Source: Eutreptiella sp. 'Long Island Sound 2002' (taxonomy: Eukaryota; Euglenozoa; Euglenophyceae; Eutreptiales; Eutreptiaceae). From it: 64,000 nucleotides of DNA. The number at the start of each line of letters is the position of its first letter. Position 1 is the first letter of the stretch. A program made the position numbers and the translations under genes. The notes under the pieces were generated by a model. That model saw only the letters and a list, made by a program, of their open reading frames with translations, was not told the origin of the DNA and searched no databases. The stretch lies in NCBI GenBank assembly GCA_964036045.1, contig OZ038385.1:16923786-16987785 (forward strand), read 5' to 3'. This document shows, in pieces, positions 36,200 to 48,742 of this stretch.

Positions 36200-36659
36200 T
36201 GTGCATTGTTCTCCAACTGTGGGTTGGCAATGATCACTGTTTATGCCTGATGTCTTCCATTTGTCCACCCTGTGTTTGTGTGCCACTCGTGTTTGTGTGC
36301 CACTCAGGCCTTTGCGTAGTGGCCTGCCTACCCTACGGGGGGGGGGGGCCTTTTTGCCAATTTTGGGTGGGTTTGGTCGGCCCTCTATTCAAAATTTCAT
36401 TTTTTCCCACTAGAAAAGTTTTCAAAATCCCGGGTGGGTGGGTCTCTGAAATAACCCCCCCAGCCCCTCCCGTTGGTAAGCAAAGGCCTGGTGCCACTGT
36501 CTTAGCTTCAAACCTGATCAGGATTGCGCACTTGTGTACCATGCACAGTGTGGCGCGCAAGCAACGCCTTTGTCCAAGCAACACTAGGCATTGGTTCCGT
36601 CGATTTCTGGCCAGTTACCATTGCTTGCCAAGGTGGGGGAGGGGGGGTAAATCTGTAGG
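36200..36659. other. No gene; short direct repeat and poly-G
   Basis: Contains TTTGTGTGCCACTC twice (36,275-36,306) and a poly-G run near 36,340. Nothing else is recognised. Confidence 0.45.
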
Positions 36660-37440
36660 TTAGGGGGCGCACTTAGCACAGTGCGTGCGCGGTGCAAGCG
36701 CAGTGCAACTATTTGGGTGTGTGGCCGTACTAGAGACCCATACTTTGTGATACTAGGGGGGCATCATTCTTGTTTGAGAGTACGTTTTGATACTTCTTCC
36801 ACATTGGGGATATGGCATTTTTGGATTTTCACCGAGTTTCACCCATTTCCATTTTTTTTCACTTTTTTTTTGCTCATTTCCACCAGATCCACTCTTTCCT
36901 AGGTTGATTTCTCCCCACCATGGGACCTCAAGAAGGCAGGGCTGATGTATCCTTGTTGTTAACCCCCCATCATGGGGACCCCGAGCAGGCACGGCTAATG
37001 TCGGACCCCAGGATCATGATCAAGGCCGAGGGACAGTCTAGCATCCTCTCCAAGTGCCGTATCACGTTCAAGTACTATGATTGAAGGTGACCTCACGGGC
37101 TTGATCAACGCCAAGGATCCTTCATGCTAGCCAAGACGTACCATGCCGTCATCCCGAGACGATTGGCAGCGGGGCTATGCTAGACGGCAGCGGGGCTATG
37201 CTAGACAGCCATACCCAGCACCCCCGGGTCCATCCTCCCACCCCCATTCGTGGAAGATGGACCACCTCCCGCCCCCACTGAAGGAGGTCTCCCAGGGTCT
37301 ACACTGGGACATGCTCCTAAGGCAGGGGTGATATAAGGGCGTTTGTAAGGGGTGTGCTTGGGGACTCTTCAGGGGGAGCTGGGTCTAAAAAGTAGTACAC
37401 AGTGCGCGTGCAGTGCGCGCACAGTGCAAGGGCTCCCCCT
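36660..37440 (+). repeat. Repeat family A, copy at 36.7 kb
   Basis: The GC-rich module (TTAGGGGGCGCACTTAGCAC), CATACTTTGTGATACT and the CACATTGGGGATATGGC block are followed by two CCCCA-ATGGG units to about 37,000. Next come a coding-like stretch (MIKAEGQSSILSKCRITFKY, 37,018-37,080), a 23-bp direct doublet containing GCAGCGGGGCTATGCTAGAC (37,165-37,210), and a terminus-like block (AAAAGTAGTACACAGTGCGC). The PHD-like relic seen at the other copies is absent. Confidence 0.65.
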
Positions 37441-38937
37441 TCCAAGATTTTAAGGGTTGTCGTCTAAATGACGAAAAGATACCCGCATGACTTGAATCGA
37501 TTGGCATGTAGCCATGATCACAACTCCGCCTTTTAAATCACGGTTCAATCCTGCAAGAACACTCTGTCGCCAGTTTAGTGGTGTGAAACAGCGGTGTTAG
37601 TTGGAAGATGTCAGCTTGTAGATGTCAGAAGTTTCGGTTATGTGATTCACGATTTTCAATGAGAGCAAAGACGAGACCTGTTGAATCCACTGGCAATCCA
37701 CCCTCCCCTTACCCTACAGGTAAGAGTGAGGGGGGACTTCATGCCAGGGATGACACATTCCTGGTCATCATCAATGGCTTTCAGGGATGCAGAATCCCTA
37801 GCGTGGGACAGTCAGAACTAGAATCTGGTGAATGCAATTTGACAGCTCATTACAATTGGCGCTGACAAGCGTGTTGCAATGGGCAAACTGATCACTGACG
37901 CGTGGCAATCGCAAAAAAAAATAAGGGCAACACACTTTCCACCTAGATTTCAGGCTAATCATCCTGAAAGCCTTCGACCATCATGCTGAGCTCTCTAAAT
38001 CGAATTGAAGCCCTTGTTTTCCCACAATAATTGTACCATGAACTGTTGCAAATGGGCTATCATTGCAATGGTGGTCACTGTGGTGCCAAGTGGTGGCCAA
38101 TTTGGTGCTCCGAGTGTGCCATTTGTGCACCTGCTTGGGTGTATCTACACGGAGCGATCTGCAAAAGGAGACACTACTTGCCATCTCAACACATAAGCTA
38201 GAAACAATCCTTGGTTCTCATGACTGATGGTGCTCACCCGGACACGGTGCAATGCCTAAATGTCTGAGGGTGTCAGATTTTCAACTCGAGCAACAACCTA
38301 GGTAGACCCATAATTTACACTCACTTGTTTCCCACGTTTTCAACTAAGCATCACCACCACCCAAAAAAAAAAACAGTTAACACAAGCAGCAACGCAACCA
38401 CCAGTGCACCCATCAGCTGTCTAGAATTGCTTTCGGTATCATTGCTCAGTACAACTGCAGGGTGAGGGGTGTTCTAGCTCAAAGCACTGCCATGTGTCTT
38501 GTACCAGATTATGTAGCAAACGAAGTGAAGAAGTGGCTTCAGGGCACAGCGGGTTACACAGCTCATCTCCGCACCACAGCAGAACGGAAACATATCAACA
38601 ACACGCAACGGCGATGCCTCAATACAGGGCCCGCAGGGTTCCGTTTACACCCATGTGCATTCATGTTCAAGGTCAGTGAAGTGCGGTCACGGTGCTTAGA
38701 TCGCCACATCAGCTGTGGTCAAGTGAGAGCAAGGGGTGGTGAGTAGCGGGCGAAGGGATATATGCCAAACTAGTGTCCTGTTCACCTACCCAAAGGACAA
38801 TCCATTTACTTTGTGCCTAGTGTGTGTATTCGATCCTTCATTTCGCCCTCGTGGTTCACCCAGCGTGGTCCATGCCTTTTGCTGCGGGTTCCCATTTTAG
38901 ATGTTGCTATGGGGGCTGTGTGTGTGGACGCTCATAG
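37441..38937. other. No confident gene
   Basis: Short frames only. A poly-A tract lies near 38,363-38,373. Possible 5' exons of the glycosyltransferase-like gene should lie here, but I could not identify them. Confidence 0.4.
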
Positions 38938-41105
38938 TGCACGAAGCTGTGGCGCATCCCGCAGCTCACAACGGTGGTGCACCCCGCCAACAACAGCCGC
39001 TGGCGGCACCCACTCGCGTACCTGTGGGCGCACTACGGCCTGGTCAATAACACTGATACAGACCCGCAACACTTGGAAGGCCTGCGGCGGCTGATGGACA
39101 ACACGCGGATCCTCGTGAACGTACACCAAACCCCCAGCATCACACCCTCGAGGAGCTGCATCTGTTGCCAGCCGTAATTTTGTCAACGCTAAAAAAAATT
39201 TTGCACCAGTTTGTGTAGCTGAGATGTTGCTATTATGCATCCTTGTCGGGTCGTCCATTTGCCCTCAACACCCTATGTTCTGTTCACTGCCTCTTGTTCT
39301 TACTTACTACGTTCTTCAAGCATACGTTGGTCAGGTACATACACTCTGGCACGTCACGCCACGGCAATGAGCTGTGTGCCACTGTGAAACCGCTGCGCGA
39401 TTGGCGGGCAGCTGTGATGAAGCTATAGGGTGGTGTGTGTGCGATGACAAGAGACATTCATGCTCTTCTCGGGGAACCATAACATTACTGTCAAAAGACG
39501 GCTGTGGATTGTATGTGAAGATTGCCCTATTTAGATCCCATCGACCACCAACTTTGAAAGGTTGATTGTGGAGTGCCGATGTCGATTGCATAGCTTTGTG
39601 GTTTTGGTGGAGTGGTGGTGATGGTGCTTGCAAAACGATCTTTGCAACAATTTCGGTCCTTTAGTCTTTTTCACAACACAAATTACGATTTGTTATGTTG
39701 TATGATGGAAAGAAATTGACTTTCTTTGGATGTTTTTGGGTGTAATGTACCCCCCCCCCTTTGAACAAGAAACGCCCTTGTATAGTAAGCCAGGGGGGCG
39801 AGGGAACTGTCACTTTCGCTTTCCCAAATTTACAGAAAAGTTCCATATTGAGCTTCTCCCGCATGTCTGTTGGTTGGACAAGGTAGTAGCATTTGTGCAT
39901 TGCTGTGTTCTTCATATTTCTTGCATCCAAGGCACTGTACTGGACCCTGTATCATGCAGACCTCTCAGTTTTTCGCAATTTCAGCCATGGATGTTGAGCA
40001 TATTGACACGTACACACCTAGTACGGTTAGTAGTTCAGGTGGTCCCTGTTGAGCATCTGCAGCTCTTCAAAGTCGAAAACTCCTGCCAGAAAAAGTGGGA
40101 CACAGAGCATGTGTCTCAGTGGACCTAAGCATGCATGTCAACAGGCCTTTTTCAGGTCGTTCAGTGGTTCATATGCCCTGTTATTTGCCTGTCTTGCTGT
40201 GTGCCGCGCGAATACACCAGTCCTTGTACCCCCCGCCCCTCCGACTGTGGATGCCAAACATCACTTCCCCCCAATCAAGCTTGACTGAGAGGTGCCTACC
40301 CCCGACCCCCCTTGTACAAGAAACACCTCCGCGCCACGGTTCCCTCACACCCCCGAGGGAACATACCCCAAGTGACGGCTCCCTCGCCCCCCGCTTACTA
40401 TTCAAGGGACGTGATTCCATGTGCGAGGGTATGCTTTGTGGTTTGCCATTTCGTTTAGTATTCTGGTGCTGCGTCAATCCCGACGTGTGGTGCCGTGGAA
40501 TGTTTGAGGGCGAGGGGCCTATCTTGATGCATTCCGGGCACCTCCAAACAGGCATTTACATCCCACCGTGGTGCATTTTAATCCCAAAATGCAAATACTT
40601 GTGGTCAAAATAATGTCAAGGGCTTGATGACATTAGGTTTTCATGGGTGTTGACATAGCCCAAGGGACATTGTTGTTGTTCTCACCCGCATCCCACGTGC
40701 AACGCTCTACACACCGATGCGGTGCAACTCGGGGTAGCAACAGTTGTCCTAGGCCTCTTCCTTGCAATACCCCAAGAAACTCCAAAGCTCCTCGGATTCA
40801 AGAGACGTAATGCGGAATAGGGAGGTAAGTTCAGCACATGTTCGTGACGGATATTGGATTGGACTATGCATCAACCATTGGATGGCCTGCGTGTGTGCGC
40901 ACGCGTGTGCGTGTTTTGTATGTTGACCGTGCTGAGCGGCGTCATCGTCGTCCATGAGGAGGTGCCGCTCCTGCACGCTATCCCCCATAGTGAGTTTATC
41001 ATCTTCTGCCCCTACGACACCCTGTTTGGCACCGTCGCGAAGGTGCACCGGAACTACAACAAGTACTTCCGGCGGATCCACGGGCCAGACTCACGGCTGC
41101 GCTAG
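38938..41105 (+). pseudogene. Glycosyltransferase-like gene fragment, one frameshift, intron invaded
   Basis: The first exon begins after a CATAG acceptor at 38,937 and reads TKLWRIPQLTTVVHPANN, then ...HPLAYLWAHYGLVNN and DNTRILVNVHQT. A one-base shortage in a C run at 39,131-39,135 shifts the frame; the next frame continues HHTLEELHLLPA to a GTAATT donor at 39,174. The second exon, near 40,937-41,105, reads SGVIVVHEEVPLLHAIPH, then EFIIFCPYDTLFGTVAKV and a stop. From memory, NxHQT..HHTLEELR.LPA..GV.VV.E..PL is typical of a glycosyltransferase group shared by algae and plants; this is recognition, not a search result. The splice phase between the two exons is unresolved. The 1.76-kb gap holds a copy of the 34.8-kb element. 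Confidence 0.45.
39780..40430 (+). repeat. Second, truncated copy of the 34.8-kb element
   Basis: Matches 34,790-35,450 over most of its length. Shared landmarks are GCGAGGGAACYGTCACTTTC, TTGCATCCAAGGCACT, GTATCATGCAGA and CCAGAAAAAGTGG. It lacks the roughly 190-bp Lys/Ala/Pro-rich insert of copy 1, so that insert was gained in copy 1 or lost here. It lies inside the intron-like gap of the glycosyltransferase-like gene. Confidence 0.75.
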
Positions 41106-41395
41106 TGCAAATGGCGGACGCTGCATACCGCAGTCGGCTGCACTAGCATTGGACCGCTGCCTATTCTGACAGCACTGGCTCTCCCCACCGCTTGAAGCCT
41201 TTTGAGCACAAATTTTGCAGATTTTAGAGGTCGGCAGTTCGACTCCCGGCCGGCCGCCTCTTGTCGGCGCCGGCAGCAACCGGCAGACCAGGGTTCGAAC
41301 CGCCAATCTGCAAGTTTGCAGTCGGCTGCTTTACCACTAGACCGCTGCGCGTTCTGCAGTAGGTGTTCTCCCAACTGCTCGAAGCCAAGTCTGCC
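41106..41395 (-). mobile_element. tRNA-related SINE-like element, internally duplicated
   Basis: On the minus strand, GCAGCGGTCTAGTGGTAAAG (A box, about 41,352-41,330) is followed by a GGTTCGAACC B box (about 41,301-41,292). The anticodon region contains ACTGCAAA, as in tRNA-Cys, but the T-stem and acceptor stem do not pair, so it is not a working tRNA. A 70-bp stretch (GCAGTCGGCTGC to GAAGCC on plus) occurs at 41,130-41,199 and again at 41,319-41,387, so the element is partly duplicated. Confidence 0.45.
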
Positions 41396-43602
41396 ACTGA
41401 AAAAAAAAACCCAAACTTTGTGTTTCTGTCTACCTGCTTGCTTGCCCGACAGACTGTCTGACTGACTGCTGGCCTGACTAACTAACTGATTCGCTGACTG
41501 TCAGGCCCCTCGGCCTCTCTTCGAGGTGCACTGCCGAAGGCAATAGAATTAATTTTCGGCACCTTTAGAGCCGGATTTCAGTGTGACCGATGAATGACCT
41601 AGCCCATTAAGCCCCCGGTGCCACTCAGTAATACCTGCGCCTGTCACGCCCAGAACTTGGTAACAAACAGCTGCACCCAGCACAGAACTCTGTAGGACAC
41701 GGCTCTCTGTGATCATGTCTAAGCTGGCGAACGCGAATGGCAAGTCTGCCCAGTTCTCCATCGCAGCACAACGCACTCTGCAGGTCTGCACAGGCCGCTG
41801 TTTCGGCTCCACCGGCTCCATCTGCGCGGGTCGGCAGCCAGCTTCCAGGATCCATAAAGCACTGCCCTTCAGCCCCCACCCCCACCCCTGCAATCGAAAA
41901 TCCACGCACCCCTGCCCCAGCCTCGCCGGTGTTTGCCTTGCCGCCTGCTGACGACCAGCAAATATGAATTTCCGTACCCCATGCCATCCCCACGAGGACG
42001 CGGACGTGACGAGGGACAGGGCCGCATGGCGGGTGGAAGACTGCTGGCGTAGGACCGGCCAAGGGGAGGTGAATGCAGAGTCAACAGAGGTGTCAGAGCA
42101 GCGGAGTGCGGCCCAACACAGGGATGCACTGGAAGGTGGGGAGGTAGCCCCCCTCCCGGGCGCCCAGCCTATGCCCAGCCACTGTCTCCCTGACGGCCAG
42201 CTTCAATGGCATTTGTAACCGACAGTGGCCGCCCCCAAATGCTTTCACAACCTCCACCCACTGCCTAGCTAACCGCTTCTAGGGCCGCCTGTGAGGTCCT
42301 TTCCCATCTAATAGATCCCTGGCCCAGCATACAAGACATCAATGGCCACTGGTGGCTGCGCAGCCTGAATGGTGTTAGATGTTGTGTGTGGTTGACAGTT
42401 GCAACATAAGATTGTGTATTTGGCAGGACACTCGGTTGTATTCGTTGATTGCCATGGCTTCTGCCCTCAGCACACTGACTGTCTCCGGAGGTGCATATGT
42501 CCATTCTTCAACACCAGTGCCCGGTACATTGATGGCTGTGCCAAACAGCGTAAGCCAACCAAGGTTCCACCTGCGCCTGTCGCTTAGGTCACCTCAATAA
42601 GCCCCCCAGCCCCCGCCCCTTTGGTGTCCTTTGCCCGCCGCCTGTCCAATGCCCCCCCCCACCCGCACCCCTGGGGGCCTGACCGCCTGGCGTGGCCGTT
42701 TGGGGCCTGTGTTTTTGTGGTGTGTGTGGCTGTGTGGGGCGGGGGCGGGGGGGCTGTTTTAGGCTGGCTATGATCAATCTGTCGACTCGTTCGAGTTCCA
42801 CCAGAATGTACCATCGAGTATTGGCTGGTCGTGGTTATTCGCCCCCTCCGTAAGTGTCCACCTCCTCCCCTCCCCCTGTCTTTTTGCCATTTTGGTACCT
42901 TGGGGGGTTCATCACCCCTTTTGGACGCGGGGGGGGGGGGGGGCTGTTTCGGCAGGGGGGTGGGGGGTGGGCGTCATGAGGAGAGGGGTGGCTGATGTTT
43001 CGCTCGTTGCCAGCGGTTCTGGTCCTGGCAGTGGCGCGGCTCTGTCCTACTTCCCCCACGCAGTCAAGTGATATGTGTTGCCTCTTTCCACCCGAAAACA
43101 GGACGCTCCTCTTGTACTCCTTCCACCAGACCTGTCTGCCAAGGCCCCTCGGGTCGTTGCTTCGGCCCTTGACAAGCTTTTCCCTCTCTTGTGGCCGTAC
43201 ATGTGCTCTGACAGTGTCACCACCACCGCACACGTAACAGTCCACTCGTCATTCATGTCATGACCTGTTTTCCAGGGGCGGGGGGGTATCTCTTTGATAT
43301 GGACCACGGACCAGTGCATGATTCAGGCCATAAAGGGATCATGCGGGGCGGGGCCACACGGGCTTGCGAGTTTGTGGACCGATGTCACCCGCGCAGACAG
43401 TGGACGCACTGTTTGTTGCTCTTGCGTACCTTTTTGGGTCTGCTTTACAGACAACCCGATGAGAGCCCTGGCTGAGCAGCACGGGTTCCTGATGAAACAG
43501 GGTGTTCACTGGGAGACCAGTCCTGGGGTCACGCCTTCGCTGACACTCATTCTTTGCCCAGCAGTCATTTTCTCTGCAATGCACGGACCACAGCCCCCGA
43601 TT
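41396..43602. other. No confident gene; Cys-rich frame at 42.4 kb
   Basis: A CTGACTGAC-type stutter lies at 41,450-41,500. A 62-aa plus frame (42,399-42,587) contains VDCHGFCPQHTDCLRRCICP, with closely spaced Cys/His like a zinc-binding tail. It may be another decayed Cys-rich relic. Poly-G/C runs lie at 42,650-42,660 and 42,930-42,944. The 5' region of the PsbP-like gene should lie in the last few hundred bases; no promoter element is recognisable. Confidence 0.4.
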
Positions 43603-46600
43603 ATGGAATCGAACCCCACCTTCCCGAGGAGGTATGCAGCAGCAGTGGGTGCGGTGGTGACCGGACTCGCTGCTATCGCGGCTTTGAGCACAAGCGGCCC
43701 GAATGCGTTGTACGTCGCTGGGGCAACCGAAGCTGCCGCTCTCAGAGTTGTACGAGTGATCCCCCGCGCAGAGTCGACCAGTAACCGGGTGCCTACGACG
43801 TTTGTGAGCGCTGCATCAGCCGCACCAGCCGCATCCACGAGACTGCGCAACCATGAGGGCCTGCATTCCGCTGCCACTCCGCTCCAAGCCACACCACCTG
43901 ACGCGACGTGGACCCTGTCACTGACGGCGCTCACCAGTGCGTTCATTGCCGTGTTCTACCGTGTCCGTTCCGCCACAACACATCAGCGCCTGGCACCCGT
44001 TGAAGTCCCACTGTTGGCCACGAGCAGCAGGAAGGCGGAGCCCTCGTCGCAGGAGCCCACCGACTTCGTGCGGCAGATGCGCGGTACCATGGCTCCTTCA
44101 GAGCCTTCAGAGCACCAGTCCGGGCCAAGGGCCCGGGACACGGGCTCGGCACCCTGCACCTGCTTCGCTGCGTCGTCGTGCTGCGGTATCCTGGACGACG
44201 CTGCCGGGCGGCCCTCGCTCGTGCTGACGCGGCGGCAGGCACTTCTGGCTGCTGGCGGGGCTGCGTGGGTTTTTCAAGATGTGCTGTTTTCACCCCCTAT
44301 GCTCCATGCAGACGCCGAAGGTGAGCCCTCCCCCCTCCCGTCCCCTACCCTTCTCTTCCCTCCCCTGGTGTCACCCTCCAGAGCGGGCATCCGGAGGCTG
44401 ACTGGAGGTACCCAGTTCCCATCAGCAGGCTCAACCTCATTTATGAGACACCATCGGTGTCCACACCCTAGTGGGGCGACAACAGGCGACACTGCCCTCC
44501 CCACACGCCGGTACCAACGGGACCAGCACAGCCAACCGACCGCCTACGCATTCCCCTACGTGGCACCCTCCTGGAAAGGCGGTCCCAAAACCCATCGAAG
44601 GGAGCACCATGAGCATACATGGTGAGCAAACAGCAGCCGGGAGCACTGGGCGGTCCAGTGCTGATCCCATGCAGAGTTGGAAGGGGGGTGTCCTCCACCC
44701 AGGGAAAACCCCTGGGCGAGCACTGACATGTCCCACCACGACAATGCGCGCAGCAACCCCTTGCAGTATATGCAGGAGTGCAACGCACAAGCTGGCCACC
44801 GCAACAAGGACCCGAGCCCTCCGAGAGGAGGCCTGAAGCCCTCAGGGAGGCGACAAAAAGACCTGGGCGGCGAGGCTCCAGGGCGGAAGCGCCGCGGCGA
44901 CAGGCCAGAATACCACCGCCCGGCGGCGCTAAGCCCTCCACAAGGAGCAAAAGACCTCGGCATCAAGGCACAAGACTTGGTATCTTCATGGGGCATACCA
45001 TATTTTAGCTAATCCAAATCTTGCCTCTGTCGCCAACACCCCAAAGGTCATTGAGGTAACAGCATCCGTGGAACCAGTTTTGTGATTCGTCAAGCCGGTT
45101 GTTCTGACAAAAAAAAATCAATGTATTTGAGGCACAGCACGCCGGACACACCCCGCGGCACCACATGCAACAGCGCAGAGCAGCGCGAACGGCAGGGTGC
45201 ACACAGAGCACGCGACGGCAACCCAAACACACACACGGTCCCTTCCCAAGGCAGCCCTGGCGTCCGCCGGTAGCTGCTCTCGACCAGCACTGCATGAGGC
45301 AGCCAAGAGGTATGCCAATAGCGTACGGCCCAAATGGTGGTGGTGCTTGGTTCGGAGGACACTTACAAGGGGAGTATGGAGTGGTTGGCCAAGTGGCAGC
45401 GCCACAGCTAGTGATGCTCTACCGGGGAGGAGGGTCATTGGGATTTGTGGGAACAGATTTTGTCTTTGCGGGGGATGGATGGGGTCCAAGTGCAGCGACG
45501 TTGGGCGCCGTTGCACCTTCAAGTGCAGGGAAATGAGGAGGCCCATGCCCTGGCAGCAATGGGCAGGGGCCTGCATCCGAACAATTTGATCCCACTGTCG
45601 AAGAGGAGGCACGTGACAGAGTGGGACGCGCTGGGCCTGGAGCCCATGGAGGATCCAGTGGGCTACCTGGCCTCAGGGGATGATTCCGGGGGCTCCCAGG
45701 ACTCTGATTTGGAGCCAAAGATGAGAGAAGGAGTGTGTGACAGTGATGGTTTTTCAGCTGAAGGCAACAACAGGGCACGGGAGCGGGCACAGGGGGTGGG
45801 ATGGAGTCCGCTGTTGTGCGATACGGAATATAGTACGGAGGTGAGTGAACCACGCAGGAGGAAGGCTAGAAGGGTAATCAAGAGTATTTCCAACGTGGCC
45901 CAAAGGCACGGTCCTGACCTGAAACCCAATCGCTGGGGGCGCCAGAGGTGCCTTTCGGACGCATTGAACAATGTGTGCCAGCGCCTAACAGCGCCGTGCT
46001 GGATAGTTTGCACAATGTGTGTCGCGGCTCCGCCGCGTTGATTACCTGTCGTACTGTTGAGAATGCCAGAATGGCTCTGGAGGGTGACAACCATCGTCGA
46101 TTTATGGCCACTCCCCTCCCCTCTCCTCCCCTACTCTCCACTCTCCTCATCCCCCCCCCCTCCTCTGGCAGAGCGTGAGGGCCAGCCACAGCTCCGTTGC
46201 ACTGCATTGCCAGGGTGGCCTGCAGTGGACAGTTGGGCCGGCAGTGTTGGGGATGGTCCCTAAAGATGGACCGGGCACTGCCGTGCACTCCTGTGAGGCG
46301 TGTTGGTGGGCGGGGCTGCTCACCACCGCCAGCAAGGAAAACACTCCGCTGTGGACAGAGTGCAAATACTCTGGGCGAAGATATTTCTGCAACGCGCTCG
46401 CCACAATTGGCGCAGAGCGCAGAAGATATTACTGCAACGCACTACCAGCAAGTCACACATTGGTGAGCTAGCACCCATGGCCTTGTGTGAAATTCACGTT
46501 GCTGGTTGTGGTGAGCACCTCCCAGCCTGGAGTCTTCATGATGACCGCAGACCGGGCACTGATCAGGCCGTCAGGGGAGGACGCCATGGGCAGAAGTTGC

Positions 46601-47742
46601 ATTCTGGATTCCCACCCAGGAAGGCGGATGCCCGCGGCAGTGCGGATGCCTGCTTGTCATAGCAGAAGGTTCAAGGGCGAGAGGCCAATAGGCGCCGCCA
46701 CAGGCTAACAGAGCCAACCACCAAGGTCTTGTGCCAACCCCCCCCCCTCCCCTCCATCCCATGCCCTCCCTTCCCCCCCATCCTGTCCGCTTTCCTTTTC
46801 CTCCAAGTCCCGTTTAGAGGTATAGGTTTGAGCGACATGCAGCCCCTTTCAGCCTTCCTCCTCCAGACCGTTTCTTCCCTGCTCAGCTCCATATCTCTTC
46901 AGAAGGGGAAGACGTGGCGGGTACCAAGACGTTTCAGCGCGGCGACGTGGAGGTGCCAAACGCCATGGTGGAGCTGCCGAGGAACTACAGCTTCTCCTAC
47001 CCTTCGAGCTGGGAAGCAGGTCAGTGCTTGCCTTCGCACACCACCACTCCCTTCCGTGCTCCTGAGAGGAAGCTGCTGCACGGTCCGCGCACAGTACCTG
47101 GCGACATCATCACCCCCAGCCTCCCGCTGCAGGCGGTGCATGTGCCATAACCGGGTTTTGATTTCGAAATATTGGGGCCTGACCTGCGGTCGTAGCCCAA
47201 AATTTGTGACGCGTGCTGGGCGCACCACGTGCGCCCCTCCCTCTGGCAGCAACTCCCTCTGCGTGCTGCCCACAAAACCTTTCGGCACCGCCGCCGCCGC
47301 AGCCCTTCCAAGGCAGGAGGCGTGTTGTGCTGCCTCCTGTTGTTTGTTGTCGCTGTCAGAGACTGTGAGCCGCAACGACTCCAATGCCTACGGCATGGAC
47401 GTTCACATCGTTGCCAACAGCCGGGCGGAGATGATGGTGAACGTCCTGCCATACTACGGAGGGTCCCCGGAGCAGGCGAGGGTCATGCGGTTCCTGCAGA
47501 GCGCGTCCATGAGCCCGACGCTGTCTTTGATGGACGCGAGGCAGGTCAGCGCGGAGGAGGCAGCCCGCGACGGCCTCAAGTACTGGTGCTTCCAGTACGA
47601 GCACCCGCATGCGCTGGTAGTGGCCACCGTGGCGGAGGGCGTGCTGTACTGCATGACTGCGACTGCGACAGACTCACGGCGATGGAACGCGCTGTACGGG
47701 GAGATGAAGGCTGCCACCGACTCCTTTCGGGTCCCAATGTAG
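43603..47742 (+). CDS. PsbP-domain thylakoid-lumen protein with long multi-part presequence
   Basis: Exons 43,603-44,320, 46,903-47,019 and 47,360-47,742 join in phase 1 both times (GAA|GTGAGC-type donor, TTCAG and GTCAG acceptors) to 405 aa. The C-terminal 165 residues match the PsbP family: PRNYSFSYPSSWEAE, a central NVLPYYGG, then GLKYWCFQYEHPH, VLYCMTATATDSRRW and DSFRVPM. Such proteins act in the thylakoid lumen with photosystems or NDH; which PsbP-like subgroup is unclear. Before it, residues 207-238 form a twin-arginine lumen signal (TRRQALLAAGG, cut after HADA). Further upstream are hydrophobic stretches at 12-28 and about 103-121 separated by an S/T/R/A-rich stretch, which suggests import into a plastid with more than two membranes. 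An in-frame Met at 43,579 is an alternative start. Exon 1 ends just after the signal peptide. Confidence 0.85.
44321..46902 (+). other. PsbP-like gene intron 1 (2.58 kb), repeat-filled
   Basis: The intron starts with CCCTCC tracts after the GTGAGC donor. It carries AGCCCTC/GACCTCGGC-type repeat sequence at 44,815-44,985 shared with channel intron 2, then the RNase H relic. It ends with CCCCTCC-rich pyrimidine runs (46,115-46,165 and 46,738-46,800) before the TTCAG acceptor. Confidence 0.6.
45475..46041 (+). pseudogene. RNase H-type retroelement relic inside PsbP intron 1
   Basis: The frame reads HLQVQGNEEAHALAAMGRGL, then HPNNLIPLSKRR and WDALGLEPM. GNE.AH.LA is the final active-site helix region of RNase H domains, where family members have GNE.AD.LA; Asp is replaced by His here. 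The upstream RNase H core is missing or in other frames. The tail (EYSTEVSEPRRRKARR) is basic. It sits within the 2.58-kb intron 44,321-46,902, same strand as the host gene. I infer debris of a non-LTR retroelement. Confidence 0.5.
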
Positions 47743-47751
47743 AGCGCACTA

Positions 47752-48740
<989 letters not shown>

Positions 48741-48742
48741 TG

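Noticed and set aside
41283-41352. Functional tRNA-Cys on minus
   Set aside because: The anticodon loop resembles tRNA-Cys, but the T-stem pairs only two bases and the acceptor arms do not pair.
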